A DNA stretch of 64,000 nucleotides from Euphorbia lathyris (GCF_963576675.1 NC_088918.1:56563501-56627500); one strand, 5' to 3'; counted from the first letter of the stretch, positions 46,461-58,395 are shown. The notes: a model not told the origin generated them from the letters alone. Program-made: numbers and translations.

Positions 46461-49400
46461 ATGGATACCGTTCGCGCAGACGTCATCATTAAGCGGTTGT
46501 GGTTTCGCGAGAGTGATCGGCTTGTCAGACAGTTTGATCAGCTACGAGTAGACAGTTCAGAATCAATAGATGTGGCTTCTGAATCATCTTCGTCTGGGTA
46601 TACTCAGTCTTCCGTCAGTATGTCTGCGACCGACGAGAAAGTGGTTGAATTGGAAAATTCTGTGAACAATATCAATGATCAGCTGGCCGCAATCTTGGCC
46701 CAGCTAGCTGAGTTAGCACTGAAGGACAACAAGAGTGGTAGTAAGCGTGCTGAGAATGAGGTGAACGATGGCCCTCGCTTTGGGAATGAGGAGGATTATC
46801 AGGATTATATCCAAAAACAGCTGGAAAAAGAGAAAGCTAAGGAAGAGGAGTGGAAGCAACACATCACACAGGAAGTGCAGGACTTGCGCGGAGGAAGTTC
46901 CGGAAGTCAGGACTTTTATAACTTGAAGAATTGTTTGTCGGCAACAGCTTTGCCTCTGAAATTTCGGCTCCCTGACATGAAAAAGTTCGATGGAACGGGA
47001 GATCCCACCGCTCACATGAATCAGTATGTTGCGGTGATGAAGCACACGATCCTGACGGAGGATCAGGTCCTAGGGCTGTTTAACACCTACTTAGAGGGGG
47101 CTGCCCTCACATGGTTTCATGCGTTACCAATGGTGACAAAGAAGGATTGGAAGGAATTAGCGAAGTCATTCATCGCTCAGTATAGCTTTAACACCATGCT
47201 GGAGGTCACTTTGAAAGAGTTAGAGAGCACTAAACAGCAGGCTGGGGAATCCTTTTCCGATTTTGTGAAAAGATGGAGGGCTAAGGCCGCAGTGATGAAA
47301 CAAAAGCCGCTCGAGCAGGATCAGATCCGAATGGTGGTTGGCAACACGTTGCCGTATATCAAGAATGAGTTGCGGTATATGTCGTTTACGGATTTCAATC
47401 AGATGTATAGTTGTGCCTTGACTGTCGAAGGTGATGGGGAGCCGAAGAAAGCTTATACCAAGTGGACGAAGTCTGGATATAGTGCCGGAGGGCCTAGCGC
47501 GAGTACGGAATCTGCAGCAGTGAAAGTGGTTGATCTTAATGCTATTGAAAAGAGGCGGTTCGCCAAGTTCGATCAGACCTATGCTAAAGTTTTCGAGCGT
47601 CTGCAGAAAAAGGGATTGTTGAAAGCCCTTACCCCGTATAACAAAGCTCAACCTACTCCGCAGATTCAGGCTAGAGGGTACTGTGAGTTCCACAGCAGTT
47701 ATGGACATACGATTGAGAATTGCGAGAGGCTGAAACACGAAATCCAAGATTTGATTGAGGAGAAGAAGATAGCTGATCCTTTGTCAGCAAACCCTTCCGT
47801 TAGGCGCAATCCATTGCCTAATCATAGGGTGAGCGTGATCGGAGCTAGTTTGACAGAAACTGTAGTGATGGAATCCTTTGAGGAAGATGTAGAGGAGTTG
47901 TTGGACTCCGTCGAAAAAAGCAATGTGGGAAAAGGTCTGTATGTGTCCTTCTTGGGTGAGGAACGAGAGGATGAACCGATGGAGGAAGGGTCAGATGGTG
48001 GAGCACCGTATGATGAGGATAGTGCTGAAGAGACCGGAGAAGGGTCGTCTCGGACTATTGTGCCAGATTTGAGTTTGTTTAGCGGAGGAAGAGATCCCGA
48101 GGTGCACTTGCGTGAATATATGCACAACATGTTTATTGAATCCTTCGGAGTAGATGAGATTGCTCAGTGGTTTCATCATTCACTGGTAGGCGAGCCTTTG
48201 GAATGGTTCCACTCATTACCCGACTCTTGCAAGCATGATTGGGATCAATTATCAGATTTATTCTTAGAAAAGTACCAAAGAGCCGAGGCCGTAGAGCGCT
48301 TCGCAATGCAGATTGGACCTATCAAGCGTCCGCTACCGAGAGTTAGCAAGTATAATGGCAATAAGGATCCTATGGAACACCTTCATTTTTACTTGTCGGC
48401 TATGGCACCCTTGGGTTTTAAAGAAGAAGAGATCACTAGCTTGTTTTGTAATTCGTTGATGGGTGAACCGTTAATGTGGTACATGTCGCTGCCGATGTAT
48501 GTTAAGACCGATTGGGCCGCAATGACGAAAAGATTTATCAAGGAGTATACAGTATGGATGCTGGCAGAGCAAACCCCTGACTCCCCGTCTTACCAAACAC
48601 CTGATGCGGTGTTAGCAATGCCTAGGTATGGTGGATACCAGGATCCTGTGGAGCATGCGAGGATATTTCGCAATCATATGTATGACGTCGGATTTCCGCA
48701 GTGTGAGTTGCATGAACATTTTTCGGAAACCTTGATGGGTGAAGCCTTATTGTGGCATCAGGGTCTATCAGAGGAGGAGATGGGTCATTGGATACCGCTC
48801 CGAAGTGCCTTTGTGGCGAGATATGAAATGTACATTCCATGGACGGGATCCCTGGATGATCTAAACAGGATTAGGCAATTCCCCGAGGAACATTTTGTGG
48901 ATTATGCTAGAAGGTGGAGGCACCGTTATGAGCAGTGTAATGAGACAATGAGCGATAAGGTGCAGCTTATGTGCATACAACGAGGTGCTATTCCGTTGGC
49001 CGCAAGGAGGATGAGCCGGGTGTCCCTCCGTGACTATGATGAGTTGATAGGTTGGGCGTTGTACGGATCGGCGGATCCCTTTTTCCTGAATCCGAGTGTT
49101 CCTCACGTCATGGATTTAATGGTCGTGGACATTTGGGAGAGTTCCTTGGACGAGGAGGATGCCAATCGAAGGGTTCCTATTAACATTTGGGACGAATCAG
49201 ATGATGAGCCGGAAATTGTGGTAATGACGAGATCAGGTCGTGTGGCCGAGGAAAAGGCACCAATGGTAGACACTGAGATTGGAGAAGGGTCGGCTCCTAA
49301 GCCCAATAACCAAGTTCTTGAGCAGTTGAAGAAGACGCAAGCTAAGTCTACGGTCTGGGAAGTTTTATGCCATTCTAAGTACCATCGTGAGAACCTGATG

Positions 49401-52400
49401 AAGGAGTTGCAGAATTTGGTTATTTCCACCGATACTGAGCCGGCAGCGCTAGTAGGGGCAATTATGGCTCGAAAGAAGACTGAGATCACATTTACCGACG
49501 AGGATCTCCTAGAAGAGGGGAAGGCTCATAATAAGCCATTGTATATCCGAGCGGAAATTAACGGGAAGAAGACTAGCTGTGTGATGGTCGATGATGGATC
49601 GGCCATTAATGTTTGTCCGTTGAAACTCTTGTCAAAGTTGGGAGTGGAAAGAGGAGACTTGACGGCCTCTGAAACAGTGATTAGAGCATATGACGACAGT
49701 CGTATGCACATTGAAGGAGTCTTCAAGGCCAAGTTGAAAGTGGGGCCGCACGAGGAAGAAACTGAGTTCACGGTGTTGGATATCCCGGTAACTTTTGCTG
49801 TGCTGTTGGGACGCCCTTGGTTCCATAAGTTAGGAGGTGTGCCCTCCACGCTCCACCAAATGATTAAGTTCCCCTTCGGGGAGGAGATAGTAACAATTAG
49901 AGTTGAGAAATTGAGCTCGGTGGTAGCACTGGGAATTGAGCCTCAACTTTTCTCCGAATTCCAAGTCTCCGGGATTTACGAGTCGAGCATGACCACCGAT
50001 GTGGTGAAAATGATGAAGGGAGGTTTCATCCCGGGAATGGGTTTAGGAGCATACCATCAGGGGCTGCCAGAGTTTCCGGACTTTAAGAGTCAGAAAACCC
50101 GGAGAGGTTTGGGATATGAGCAGGGGAGTCCGTCCAATGCGAGTGCTGAAGGAAAAGTAGGCTTGAGGAAGTATTTTGTGAGCGAGGGGCATGGGAAGGC
50201 ATATTCAGGAACCCCCGAGGCATGGACTAGCATGGAAGGGAAGATTCTGCCAGGGTTCGAAATCTTCAATGATGTTGCCGACTGGGGCAAAGGAAAGGTG
50301 AGCTGCTTTGTCGAGGAGATCATGATGCTAGACTCGAATGCCGAGGAGCAAGTTATCACCATTGAAGCAACTGCGGGAGCGGTGGACGAGCCCAGTACCT
50401 CCAAGGTTCATGAGGAGCCCGAGAACCCTGATGATGAAAATTGTATTACTGCTTTGTTTGAATCGGATGATGTAATCACCCATGCTATCAATGAAATGAA
50501 TTCTGATTTTGCTTACTTGCTTGATGTTGATCATGATCATTCCATGCATTCTCATTCATATAACATGCCTGCATTTGAAATCAATACAATAGAAATGTCA
50601 ACTTTCAATCTTGGTACGGATGAAAATCCTAAACTTATACAAATTGCTCAAGCATTAACTATTGAAGAGAGAAAAGAATTTGAGAGAATAATTAAAAAAT
50701 ACGAAATTGTATTCGCTTGGACATACGAAGACATGCCTGGAATTGATCAATCAATCGTAACCCACCGCATTCCAACTTACCCCGAAGCGAAGCCCGTAAA
50801 GCAGAAGCTCCGACGTATGAGACCAGAATGGGCAGATAAGATCAGAGAGGAGGTGAAGAAACAGTTAGAAGCAGGATTCATCGAAGTAATCGACTATCCC
50901 CCTTGGGTCGCAAATATGGTGCCCATCGCAAAGAAGGACGGCAAAGTGAGAATGTGCGTTGATTACAGAGATCTTAACAAGGCATGCCCCAAGGATGAGT
51001 TCGCATTACCTCATATCGACGTATTGATCGACAGCGCATCGTCAAGTGTATTACACACGAATGTGGACGGTTTCATGGGCTACATGCAAGTTCAGATGGC
51101 CGAAAAGCACAAAGCGAAAACCTCGTTCACAACTAAGTGGGGGACATACTGTTACAGGGTAATGCCGTTTGGTTTGAAAAACGCCGGGGCAACTTACCAG
51201 AGAATGGCCACAGCACTGTTCCATGATATGATACACAAGGAGGTAGAAGTCTACGTGGATGATATGATGGTCAAATCAGAGACAAGAGAAGGGAATTTTG
51301 CCGCGCTCGAGAAGTTTTTGGCCCGAATCGCAGAATTCAAGCTAAGGCTAAACCCGAAGAAGTGCTTTTTCGGCGTTTCGTCGGGGAAAATCTTAGGCTA
51401 TGTAATCGGAAATAAGGGAATCGAGGTGGATCCTGATAAAGTGAAGGCCATACAGGAGATGTCGGCGTCGAGAAATGAGAAGGAAGTGAGAGGGTTTCTG
51501 GGGCAGGTTCAGTATATCAGTCGGTTCATAGCAAGACTCACCGCAATCTGCGAGCCAATCTTTAAGTTGCTAAGGAAAGACCAACCCGCTGTTTGGAATG
51601 ATAAGTGTCAGCAAGCTTTGGAGAGCATCCGGAGCTATTTGTCTAATCCGCCAGTGCTGAGACCGCCTAAACTAGGAAAGCCGCTTCTCCTCTATGTAGC
51701 GATTGAGGAGCGATCTATTGGGGCAATGTTGGCTCAAGAGGGAGACACCGGTGTGGAGCACGCGGTGTATTATTTGAGTAAGAAGTTCCTGGAGTACGAG
51801 CTCAAGTACAACATGATCGAAAAGACATGTGTGGCAGTAGTATGGTTGACAAAGAAACTGCGACACTATTTCCAATCGTATAAAGTGATCATTATTTCTC
51901 GGATGGACCCCGTGAAGTATCTATACCGAACTCCATCCTTGACGGGGAAGTTAGCCAGATGGTTGTTACTTTTGTCCGAGTTTGACATTGAATATGTGAC
52001 GAAGAAGGTTATCAAAGGGAGGGCCGTGGCATAATTTCTGGCCAACCAGCCCCTGAATGCAGAGGAAGAAGAGATAAGTTATGATTTCCCCGATGAGCAC
52101 TTGAACGCAATCGAAGTTATACCGTGGAAAATGTTCTTCGACGGAGCAGTTAATTCGAATGGAGCCGGAGTAGGAGTACTACTTACCTCACCGGAAGGAG
52201 AAAGGATCCCGATGGCCAAGAAGTTATCCTTCCCTCTCACCAATAATATGGCTGAGTATGAAGCGTGCATTTATGGCTTAGAGTCATTAGCGGCACTGGG
52301 AGCGTCATATGTCGAAATCTGGGGGGACTCAAAGTTGATCATTGAACAGGCACAAGGAAACTGGGAGGTAAGAGAAGAAAGACTACGTCCATATCTAGAT

Positions 52401-53849
52401 CAGCTAGAAGGGTTGGCACAAAGATTCAGGGAATGTCGTTTCTATCATATTCCTCGAGCATAGAACCAGGCGGCGGATGCCTTGGCTACTTTAGTGTCAG
52501 TTTGGGACAACCCCCGGAACCTTGCTTCGAAGCCGTTGGTATTGAGAAGATCTCACAAACCATGTTACGAGGACGTAATGCTGTTAGGGACAGATGAAAA
52601 ACCATGGTATTTCGATATCGTGAACTTCATGAAAGATGGGACATATCCGGCAGAGTCAGAACCTAGGGATCAAGCTGTGATTAGAAGGCTAGCTCGTCAG
52701 TTCGTCATCCATAACGACTTGCTTTACAAAAGGCACGTTGATGGATTACAACTCAGATGCTTGGATGCGGGAGAAGCCCGCGAGGCAATGGAATCAGTAC
52801 ATTCGGGAATTTGTGGAGCCCATATGGGAGGAGCAGTACTAGCTAAGAAAATTATCAGACAAGGCTTCTATTGGCTCACCATGGAAAGAGATTGTAACGA
52901 GTATGCAAAGAAATGTCACGATTGTCAAATCCACGGCGATTGCAGTCATCTTTCGGCCATGGAACTACATGTGCTAGCACCTATTTGGCCATTCGCTGCC
53001 TGGGGCATTAACATCATCAGCGAAGTAAGGCCTAATGCTTCAAATGGACATAAGTTTATTGCAGCCGCCATCGATTATTTCACCAAATGGGTAGAAGCAG
53101 AGTCGTTTAGCAAACTGGGATCCAAGCAGATGAGAAAGTTCATTGAAAAACACTTGATCACCAGGTTCGGAGTGCCTCATCACATGATCACGGATAACGG
53201 AGTCCAGTTTCAGGGGGAAGTAAGGAATCTTTTCCGAGAATATGGCATTGAACATCACAGGTCTTCTCCGTACCGTCCACAGGCTAATGGGACAGTAGAA
53301 GCAGCTAATAAGAACCTTAAAAGGATTCTCGTAAAGACGGTGGAATCACATCGGAACTGGCATGAGCACCTCCCATTCGCGTTGTGGGCTTATCGCACGA
53401 CAATCAGAACCTCGACTGGGGCAACGCCATTCTCCTTGGTATACGGAACAGAAGCAGTCCTGCCGATTGAGATCGAAAAGCGATCGTTGAGAATCGCAGT
53501 GGAGGCAGAAATTCCCGAGGCGGAATGGACGAAGAAGCGATGTGAGCAGTTGGCTCTAGTTGACGAAAAAAGGATAGAAGCGCTTTACCATGTACAGTTA
53601 TATCAAAGAAGGATGGCTCAGGCTTTCAATAAAAAGGTCAAGACTAGTCCTATCAAAGAAGGAGATTTAGTGCTGAAACAGATCCGTGTGACGCACAGCG
53701 ACCCGAGGGGGAAGTTCAGGCCTAACTGGGAAGGACCATTCGTCGTAAAGAAGATACTAAGCAAAGGAGCGGTGAAGTTAACCACAATGGACGGCATGGA
53801 ATTCTCCGAACCTACCAACCTGGATAGGCTTAAGAAATACTTTTCGTAA
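46461..53849 (+). pseudogene. Tat2 gag-pro-pol (2,463 codons, two nonsense codons)
   Basis: A single frame from ATG 46461. Gag module 1 has residues 176-241 plus a C-terminal part (GESFSDFVKRWRAKA), then zinc knuckle CEFHSSYGHTIENC (about 407-420). Modules 2, 3 and 4 are at 540-605, 631-696 and 723-788, the last with its own C-terminal part (EEHFVDYARRWRHRY). Protease has DDGSA at 1044-1048, followed by a G-patch-like GGFIPGMGLGAYHQGLPEF. RT has YVDD at 1598, then RNase H, then a second archaeal-type RNase H (Asp at 1894). Integrase has a HHCC finger, then Asn at 2184 where the first catalytic Asp belongs, D2245 and E2280. TAA at codon 1858 and TAG at codon 2001 break the frame. Gag and protease are otherwise open. 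Confidence 0.93.
46986..49085 (+). other. Tat2 multi-module Gag region
   Basis: Four repeats of a capsid-like N-terminal module, each 66 residues between anchor aromatics. Motif 1: FDGTGDPTAHMNQYV, FSGGRDPEVHLREYM, YNGNKDPMEHLHFYL, YGGYQDPVEHARIFR. Motif 2: GAALTWFHALP, GEPLEWFHSLP, GEPLMWYMSLP, GEALLWHQGLS. Motif 3: DWKELAKSFIAQY, DWDQLSDLFLEKY, DWAAMTKRFIKEY, HWIPLRSAFVARY. Modules 2 to 4 are tandem at 91-92 residue spacing; module 1 is separated from them by the zinc knuckle. The modules are strongly diverged from each other, so the duplication is old. Confidence 0.88.
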
Positions 53850-54328
53850 AAAAAAAAAGAAAAATAAAGAAAAATTCCCGATAGGTTGAAAACCCGCAAA
53901 GGGCAACCTATGCAACAATAAGGGAAATCCCAATGAGTGAAAACCCGAAAGGGCACTCATTTAAAAATTCCGGGATAGTAAAAGGGGAGGAGAAAAATCG
54001 CCGGGATCCGAAAACCGAAAGGCGGGTCCTGGTAACAATAGTTATAACTTGAGCAATTACAAAAACAATGTATAAGAGACTAAGTATTTCTGTTGTTTGT
54101 AAATAAATAGAGGCATGAATATATTTGACGAGAATGATTGGAATCATTATAATATATATGAATCACGGGTTATACATTTCTTGTCCTACTTTTCACAAAA
54201 AGCCTACCTACTATCCACCCCACTCCCTATACATCAGCTATACATCGGAGAAACCCTAATAAAAGCTACAAAGCAACAATGAAAGCTACAAAGCAATAAT
54301 GAAAGCTACAAAGCAATACATAACGAGC
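53850..54328 (+). other. Tat2 post-pol region with three structured RNA repeats
   Basis: Hairpins at 53881-53911, 53932-53961 and 54001-54032. Their outer stems (ATAGGTTG/CAACCTAT, AATGAGTG/CACTCATT, and a 10-bp stem with two wobbles) differ, while the inner plan AAAA-CCC-G(C)AAA-GGG is kept. A short aagctacaaagcaa tandem repeat (three copies, about 54256-54320) lies near the end of the antisense gene. Confidence 0.85.
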
Positions 54329-57300
54329 CTAATACGGAGGAAAGTCCCAATAGTTCTCAAAATCTCTCAAGTGTGATGCCCGCTCCGCAGATAGTGCCTC
54401 CTCGGCAGCACGCGCTCCCTCATCAGAAACTCGCGCTCTCTCATCAGAAACTCGTGCTCTCTCATCAGCAGCTCGTGCTCTCTCCTCTGTGGCAAGGCGT
54501 TTGATCGACTCATCACGCGCCCTCTCCTCGACGGCAAGGCGACCCTCAGTCTCTCGTCGCATCATCCCCGACCAGTGGTCGTTCCTCTCTTGATACACAT
54601 GACCAACTCGGGCATCAGCTTCCCGCACTAGCTCGCTCTGTCTTCGCTCGTGGGCATGCAGATCACTCTACAGAAAAAAGAAAAAAAAGAGAACAGATAA
54701 AAGGCAGCATAGGCAAAAACATAAATCATACATACATGCATACATTTCACTACACTAAAGTACAGTAATGATACATACCAGGTGATCGGTGCAGCGCAAG
54801 CTGAGACGGTCTCGGAGATAACCAGACAGCCCCACGTAATCCGTACAAGTCTCTCTCATGGTCAGAGAAGCGTCCGAGGGATCAAACGGGACCCTCGAGG
54901 AGAAGATAGGAGGGGCCGCCTCAAATCCTGCGTAAGGTGCCCCGGACTCGTCATAGCAGATCGTAGCATAATCTCTCCCATAGTCTGGTATAGGCACGCC
55001 TAGGGAAGACCTCTCCGGTCGGGCAGCGCTGGAGGACTCGCCAACATAGTAGGGCTGCTCGCACACTGGCGTCTGAGCCCGAGTGCCGTCGAAGAAATCA
55101 GATAAGTGGGCACTCCTCCAGGATCCCTCCTACAAACAAAACACACCATAAAACCTCTGAACATCTCATGAATAAAGGGGTAAAATAAAAAGGGAATGGA
55201 ATCACTTACTGGGACCTCCTCCTGACCAAAGACTGCCGCGACAGCCTCCCTCGAAAATACATCCGCCACCGAATCCACCTCCATCGCCGCCGCCGGGGCA
55301 TCCCTCGCGCTCAGCAAAGTAGACAAGTAAGGCTCACGGCCCCCGGCGTGAATCCACACCGCTCTACCAACATACCAACGGGTCAGGTCCCGACGAATGA
55401 CCGATAGTGGCAGGGTCCGCACCGCGAACATAGAGACGGGGATCTCGCCCGGCGTCCAGTGAGCGTCCCTAACTCCGGTGATGCCTCAATCCCCTAAATA
55501 CCACGCCCGCACGCAGGGGCCGGTGAGCACACACTGCTGCTCCTGGATCATCGATACAAATGTATAACTAGGGCCGAAGTCGAGGTCGTCCCATCGGAAC
55601 TTAATCTAAAAAAAATGCACAAAGAGAAAGTCAGAAAGACTCAAACAAAAAACCAAGCATGATTAGGCAAAATCTACCTGTGTGAGGGTCAGCGAGTCGA
55701 TCCGATCCAGAAGCCGCGACACTGTCCGACTCCTCTCGGCGCTCAAGTCAAAATCCCTCCACTGAGTCATGAAAGGCGGCCTCAGTACTCTCGATCGAGA
55801 TCGAGACCGGCTGGGAAGGATGTGTCTCTCATACGCCCACACCTGCGGTAAAAACGAGGACTAAGAGTGTGAAAAATGCGAAGAAGATAAGACGGATAAG
55901 TCAAGAAGGCATCACGTACCAGCAGAGCAAAGGTATAACCACCGAAGTCCTTGCGCTTCCGGCAAGTCAGATCCAAAAACTTGTAAAGAAAGGCTAAGCC
56001 TGCCCCCACCCAATCGTAGGAAGCCGCTGCATCCAAATCGCTGAGCGCCTGAATGAGGCCCGTATGTACCTTCCCGCCCTTTGTGCGGAAAATCGTCTCA
56101 CTCAGAGCATATACCAAGAAGCTACGAACCGCCAAGTCGGTATCGTCAGTCTCGCAAAAATATCGTCTACTCAAGAGGCTCGCGGTGGAAACAAACTTCG
56201 CCGGAGTAGACTTGGCGCATAGACGAACTCCCGGTCCAATCAAGGCAGCAAGCCTAGCAGGGTCGACCCGCGGTCGCATCATACCAAAATGGAAAGGGAC
56301 GGGAGTGTTGCTCCCTCGCAATTCGGTCAATAGCGAAAAATCTCGAGGCGAGATAGTCATCTCCCCAAAGGAAAGGTGGAAGGTGTGGGTCGAATCAACC
56401 CACCGCTCACACAAGGCCCGTAGGCCAAAAGGATCGCATACCCCGTTGGTGCAGGGCAGCGCTGCAATAAAGGGCTCGAAGCCCAACTCACGCACGCGGG
56501 CTCTCGCCGCGGCGCCTAGCCTATCATACCACGAGTGAACCTCGGCGGTGGTCCCCGAAATCTCAATGAACTAAAAAGGAACAAGATAAGAAAATTTAAA
56601 TACAGCTCCTAAAGCATGCAATTGATAAGAACGCGTTAAGACTAGGTATTCTTTCATTTTCTAACCTAGAGACATCCGGTCAGTTAGGACCAATTTTCTG
56701 TAAAAATCTCTCCGGTAGGGTCATTCACGTAAGGTTTAGTCAATTCTTTGATCCATCCTCGTCTGCGGTGACGAGGAGCATAGATTAGGCTTTACTATTC
56801 ACATGCATTAGTTAAGTTTTTACTATTCACGTTTCACTATTCACGTGCACTATTCACGTTTTTACTATTCACATGCATTAGCTAAGTTTTCACTATTCAC
56901 GTGCATTAGCTAAGTTTTTACTATTCACGTGCACTATTCACGTTTTTACTATCCACGCGCACTATTCACGTTTTCACTATTCACGTGCATTAGCTAAGTC
57001 TTTACTATTCACGTTTTTACTATTCACGTGCACTATTCACTATTCACGTGCACTATTCACGCCTTCACTGTTCACGTCGTTTTTACTGTTAGCATGCATA
57101 AATTCGTAGTGTCACTATTCACATGAATATAGCGCGCATTCTTACAAAAATAAACAGGTGTTACTTGTAAATAAAGGAATTCACGTTTTCTAGCTAAAGT
57201 CCTCTAAGGCAGTCTAAGGGTTAGCATGCAAATCATGTTCGTATAGGAATGCTAAAGCCTAGAGTTCGAATCGAATAAAAGTGAGAAATTACTTACCTCG

Positions 57301-57413
57301 TTGCAGCGTGTCCTGCTCAAATGCGTCGTAGGGTCGTGAAAGGTATCCACTCTATCCAGGTTTACGTAAACCTCGTCCATGCCTCTAGTGCCATCCCATT
57401 CATCTAAATCCAT
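54329..57413 (-). pseudogene. Tat2 antisense gene: plant mobile domain (PMD) protein with coiled-coil tail, six exons
   Basis: Exons on the minus strand: 57413-57297, 56570-55920, 55842-55678, 55605-55210, 55129-54779, 54667-54329. That is 39, 217, 55, 132, 117 and 113 codons, all phase 0 with GT-AG introns. Exon 2 carries the PMD signature (THTFHLSFGEMTISPRDFSL, residues about 100-119), and joining exons 2 and 3 gives the Trp-Ala-Tyr-Glu block usual in this fold. PMD proteins (MAIN and MAIL relatives) are nuclear plant proteins with many transposon-borne members. The last exon encodes charged repeats (ERARAADERARVSDERARVS) likely to form a coiled coil. One TGA (55488-55486, residue 351) interrupts the frame, plausibly from CGA. 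The start is the first ATG after the TATA box. Confidence 0.87.
56800..57075. repeat. Short tandem repeats with six CACGTG motifs, in intron 1 of the antisense gene
   Basis: Variants of actattcacgtgcactattcacgttttt and actattcacgtgcattagctaag are chained irregularly. CACGTG occurs at about 56842, 56898, 56936, 56982, 57025 and 57045, with near variants CACATG and CACGCG. Confidence 0.88.
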
Positions 57414-57490
57414 CCCGAGAATAATCCAAATTGAAGTCTAGTGAGAGAAAGAGGAGAGAGAAGGTGTGGGGTTGAAATGAAACCCCACCA

Positions 57491-57500
57491 CCTTATATAG
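57491..57500 (-). promoter_or_regulatory. TATA box of the Tat2 antisense gene
   Basis: Minus strand CTATATAAGG, about 80 bp upstream of the ATG at 57413, with a CT-rich leader between them (CTTCTCTCTCCTC). It is placed as expected for a plant core promoter. Confidence 0.7.
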
Positions 57501-57844
57501 GAAAAGGGAATGGCATTACCGTAAATAGTGAAAAAAGTACGATTTGACATAAAGGTAAAAAGTAAATAATTAATTACTAGGTGCACAGACATTCGATTTG
57601 CAGTCCGTTTCAGCCTGCATTTCTCTTAGACAGCAACCAATACTGTCAAGATATGAACTCCAGACAACAGCCAATTTTTACAGAACAGTGACACCAGTCA
57701 AAGTACAGACGACAGTCAACAGAAAAACAATCGTTAGTCGATATCATTCCAGACCAAAACACGTTCCCATTAAACCTCCGAGACACTAGCTCCAGACAAT
57801 GGTGTTTTAAAAGAATCCAGAATGGTTAGAAAGAACTTTTCTGC
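57501..57844. other. Tat2 region upstream of the antisense promoter
   Basis: Noncoding. Several short phrases around gacagcaacc, agacaacagcc and agacgacagtca recur loosely. This would be the upstream regulatory area of the antisense gene. I see no defined sites. Confidence 0.5.
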
Positions 57845-58160
57845 TCTTTAGCCATCTTACCTACGGTTCACGATCGAGGTAGCTTTTTAGCCATCTTACC
57901 TACGGTTCACGACCGAGGTAGCTTTTTAGCCATCTTACCAACGGTTCACAACCGAGGTAGCTTTTTAGCCATCTTACCTACGGTTCACGACCGAGGTAGC
58001 TTTTTAGCCATCTTACCTACGGTTCACGACCGAGGTAGCTTTTTAGCCATCTTACCTACGGTTCACGACCGAGGTAGCTTTTTAGCCATCTTACCTACGG
58101 TTCACGACCGAGGTAGCTTTTTAGCCATCTTACTTATGGTCCACGACCGAGGTTGCTTTC
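57845..58160. repeat. 39-bp tandem repeat, about 8 copies, near the Tat2 3' LTR
   Basis: The unit begins agctttttagccatcttacc and ends gttcacgaccgaggt; starts fall every 39 bp from 57881 to 58115 with a partial copy on each side. Copies are nearly identical, with one variant (accaacggttcacaaccg). Confidence 0.95.
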
Positions 58161-58395
58161 GAGCCATTCCTACCCATAGTCAACGTACGCTAGATTCCGA
58201 GAGAAAAACATCCACCGACGGCCGATTCAGAGGCGAGGATGGAAGGAATCAGAGAACGACACCAGAGCGCGCAGCGCGAAGGTCAGGTATGCTCCCTCCT
58301 ACTCTTTACGTGTCTTTTACTTTTATATGTTTTACATTGCATGTGTTACGTTAGCAAAAAAACGTTTTCGAAACACACACATCACTGTCAAAATA

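Noticed and set aside
46461..53849. Modules 2-4 of Tat2 Gag as captured host domains
   Set aside because: They share the same three motifs and the exact 66-residue spacing with module 1, so internal duplication of Gag is simpler.
57845..58160. Regular repeats that might suggest a CRISPR array
   Set aside because: Repeats are contiguous with no unique spacers, there are no cas genes, and the DNA is from a plant.
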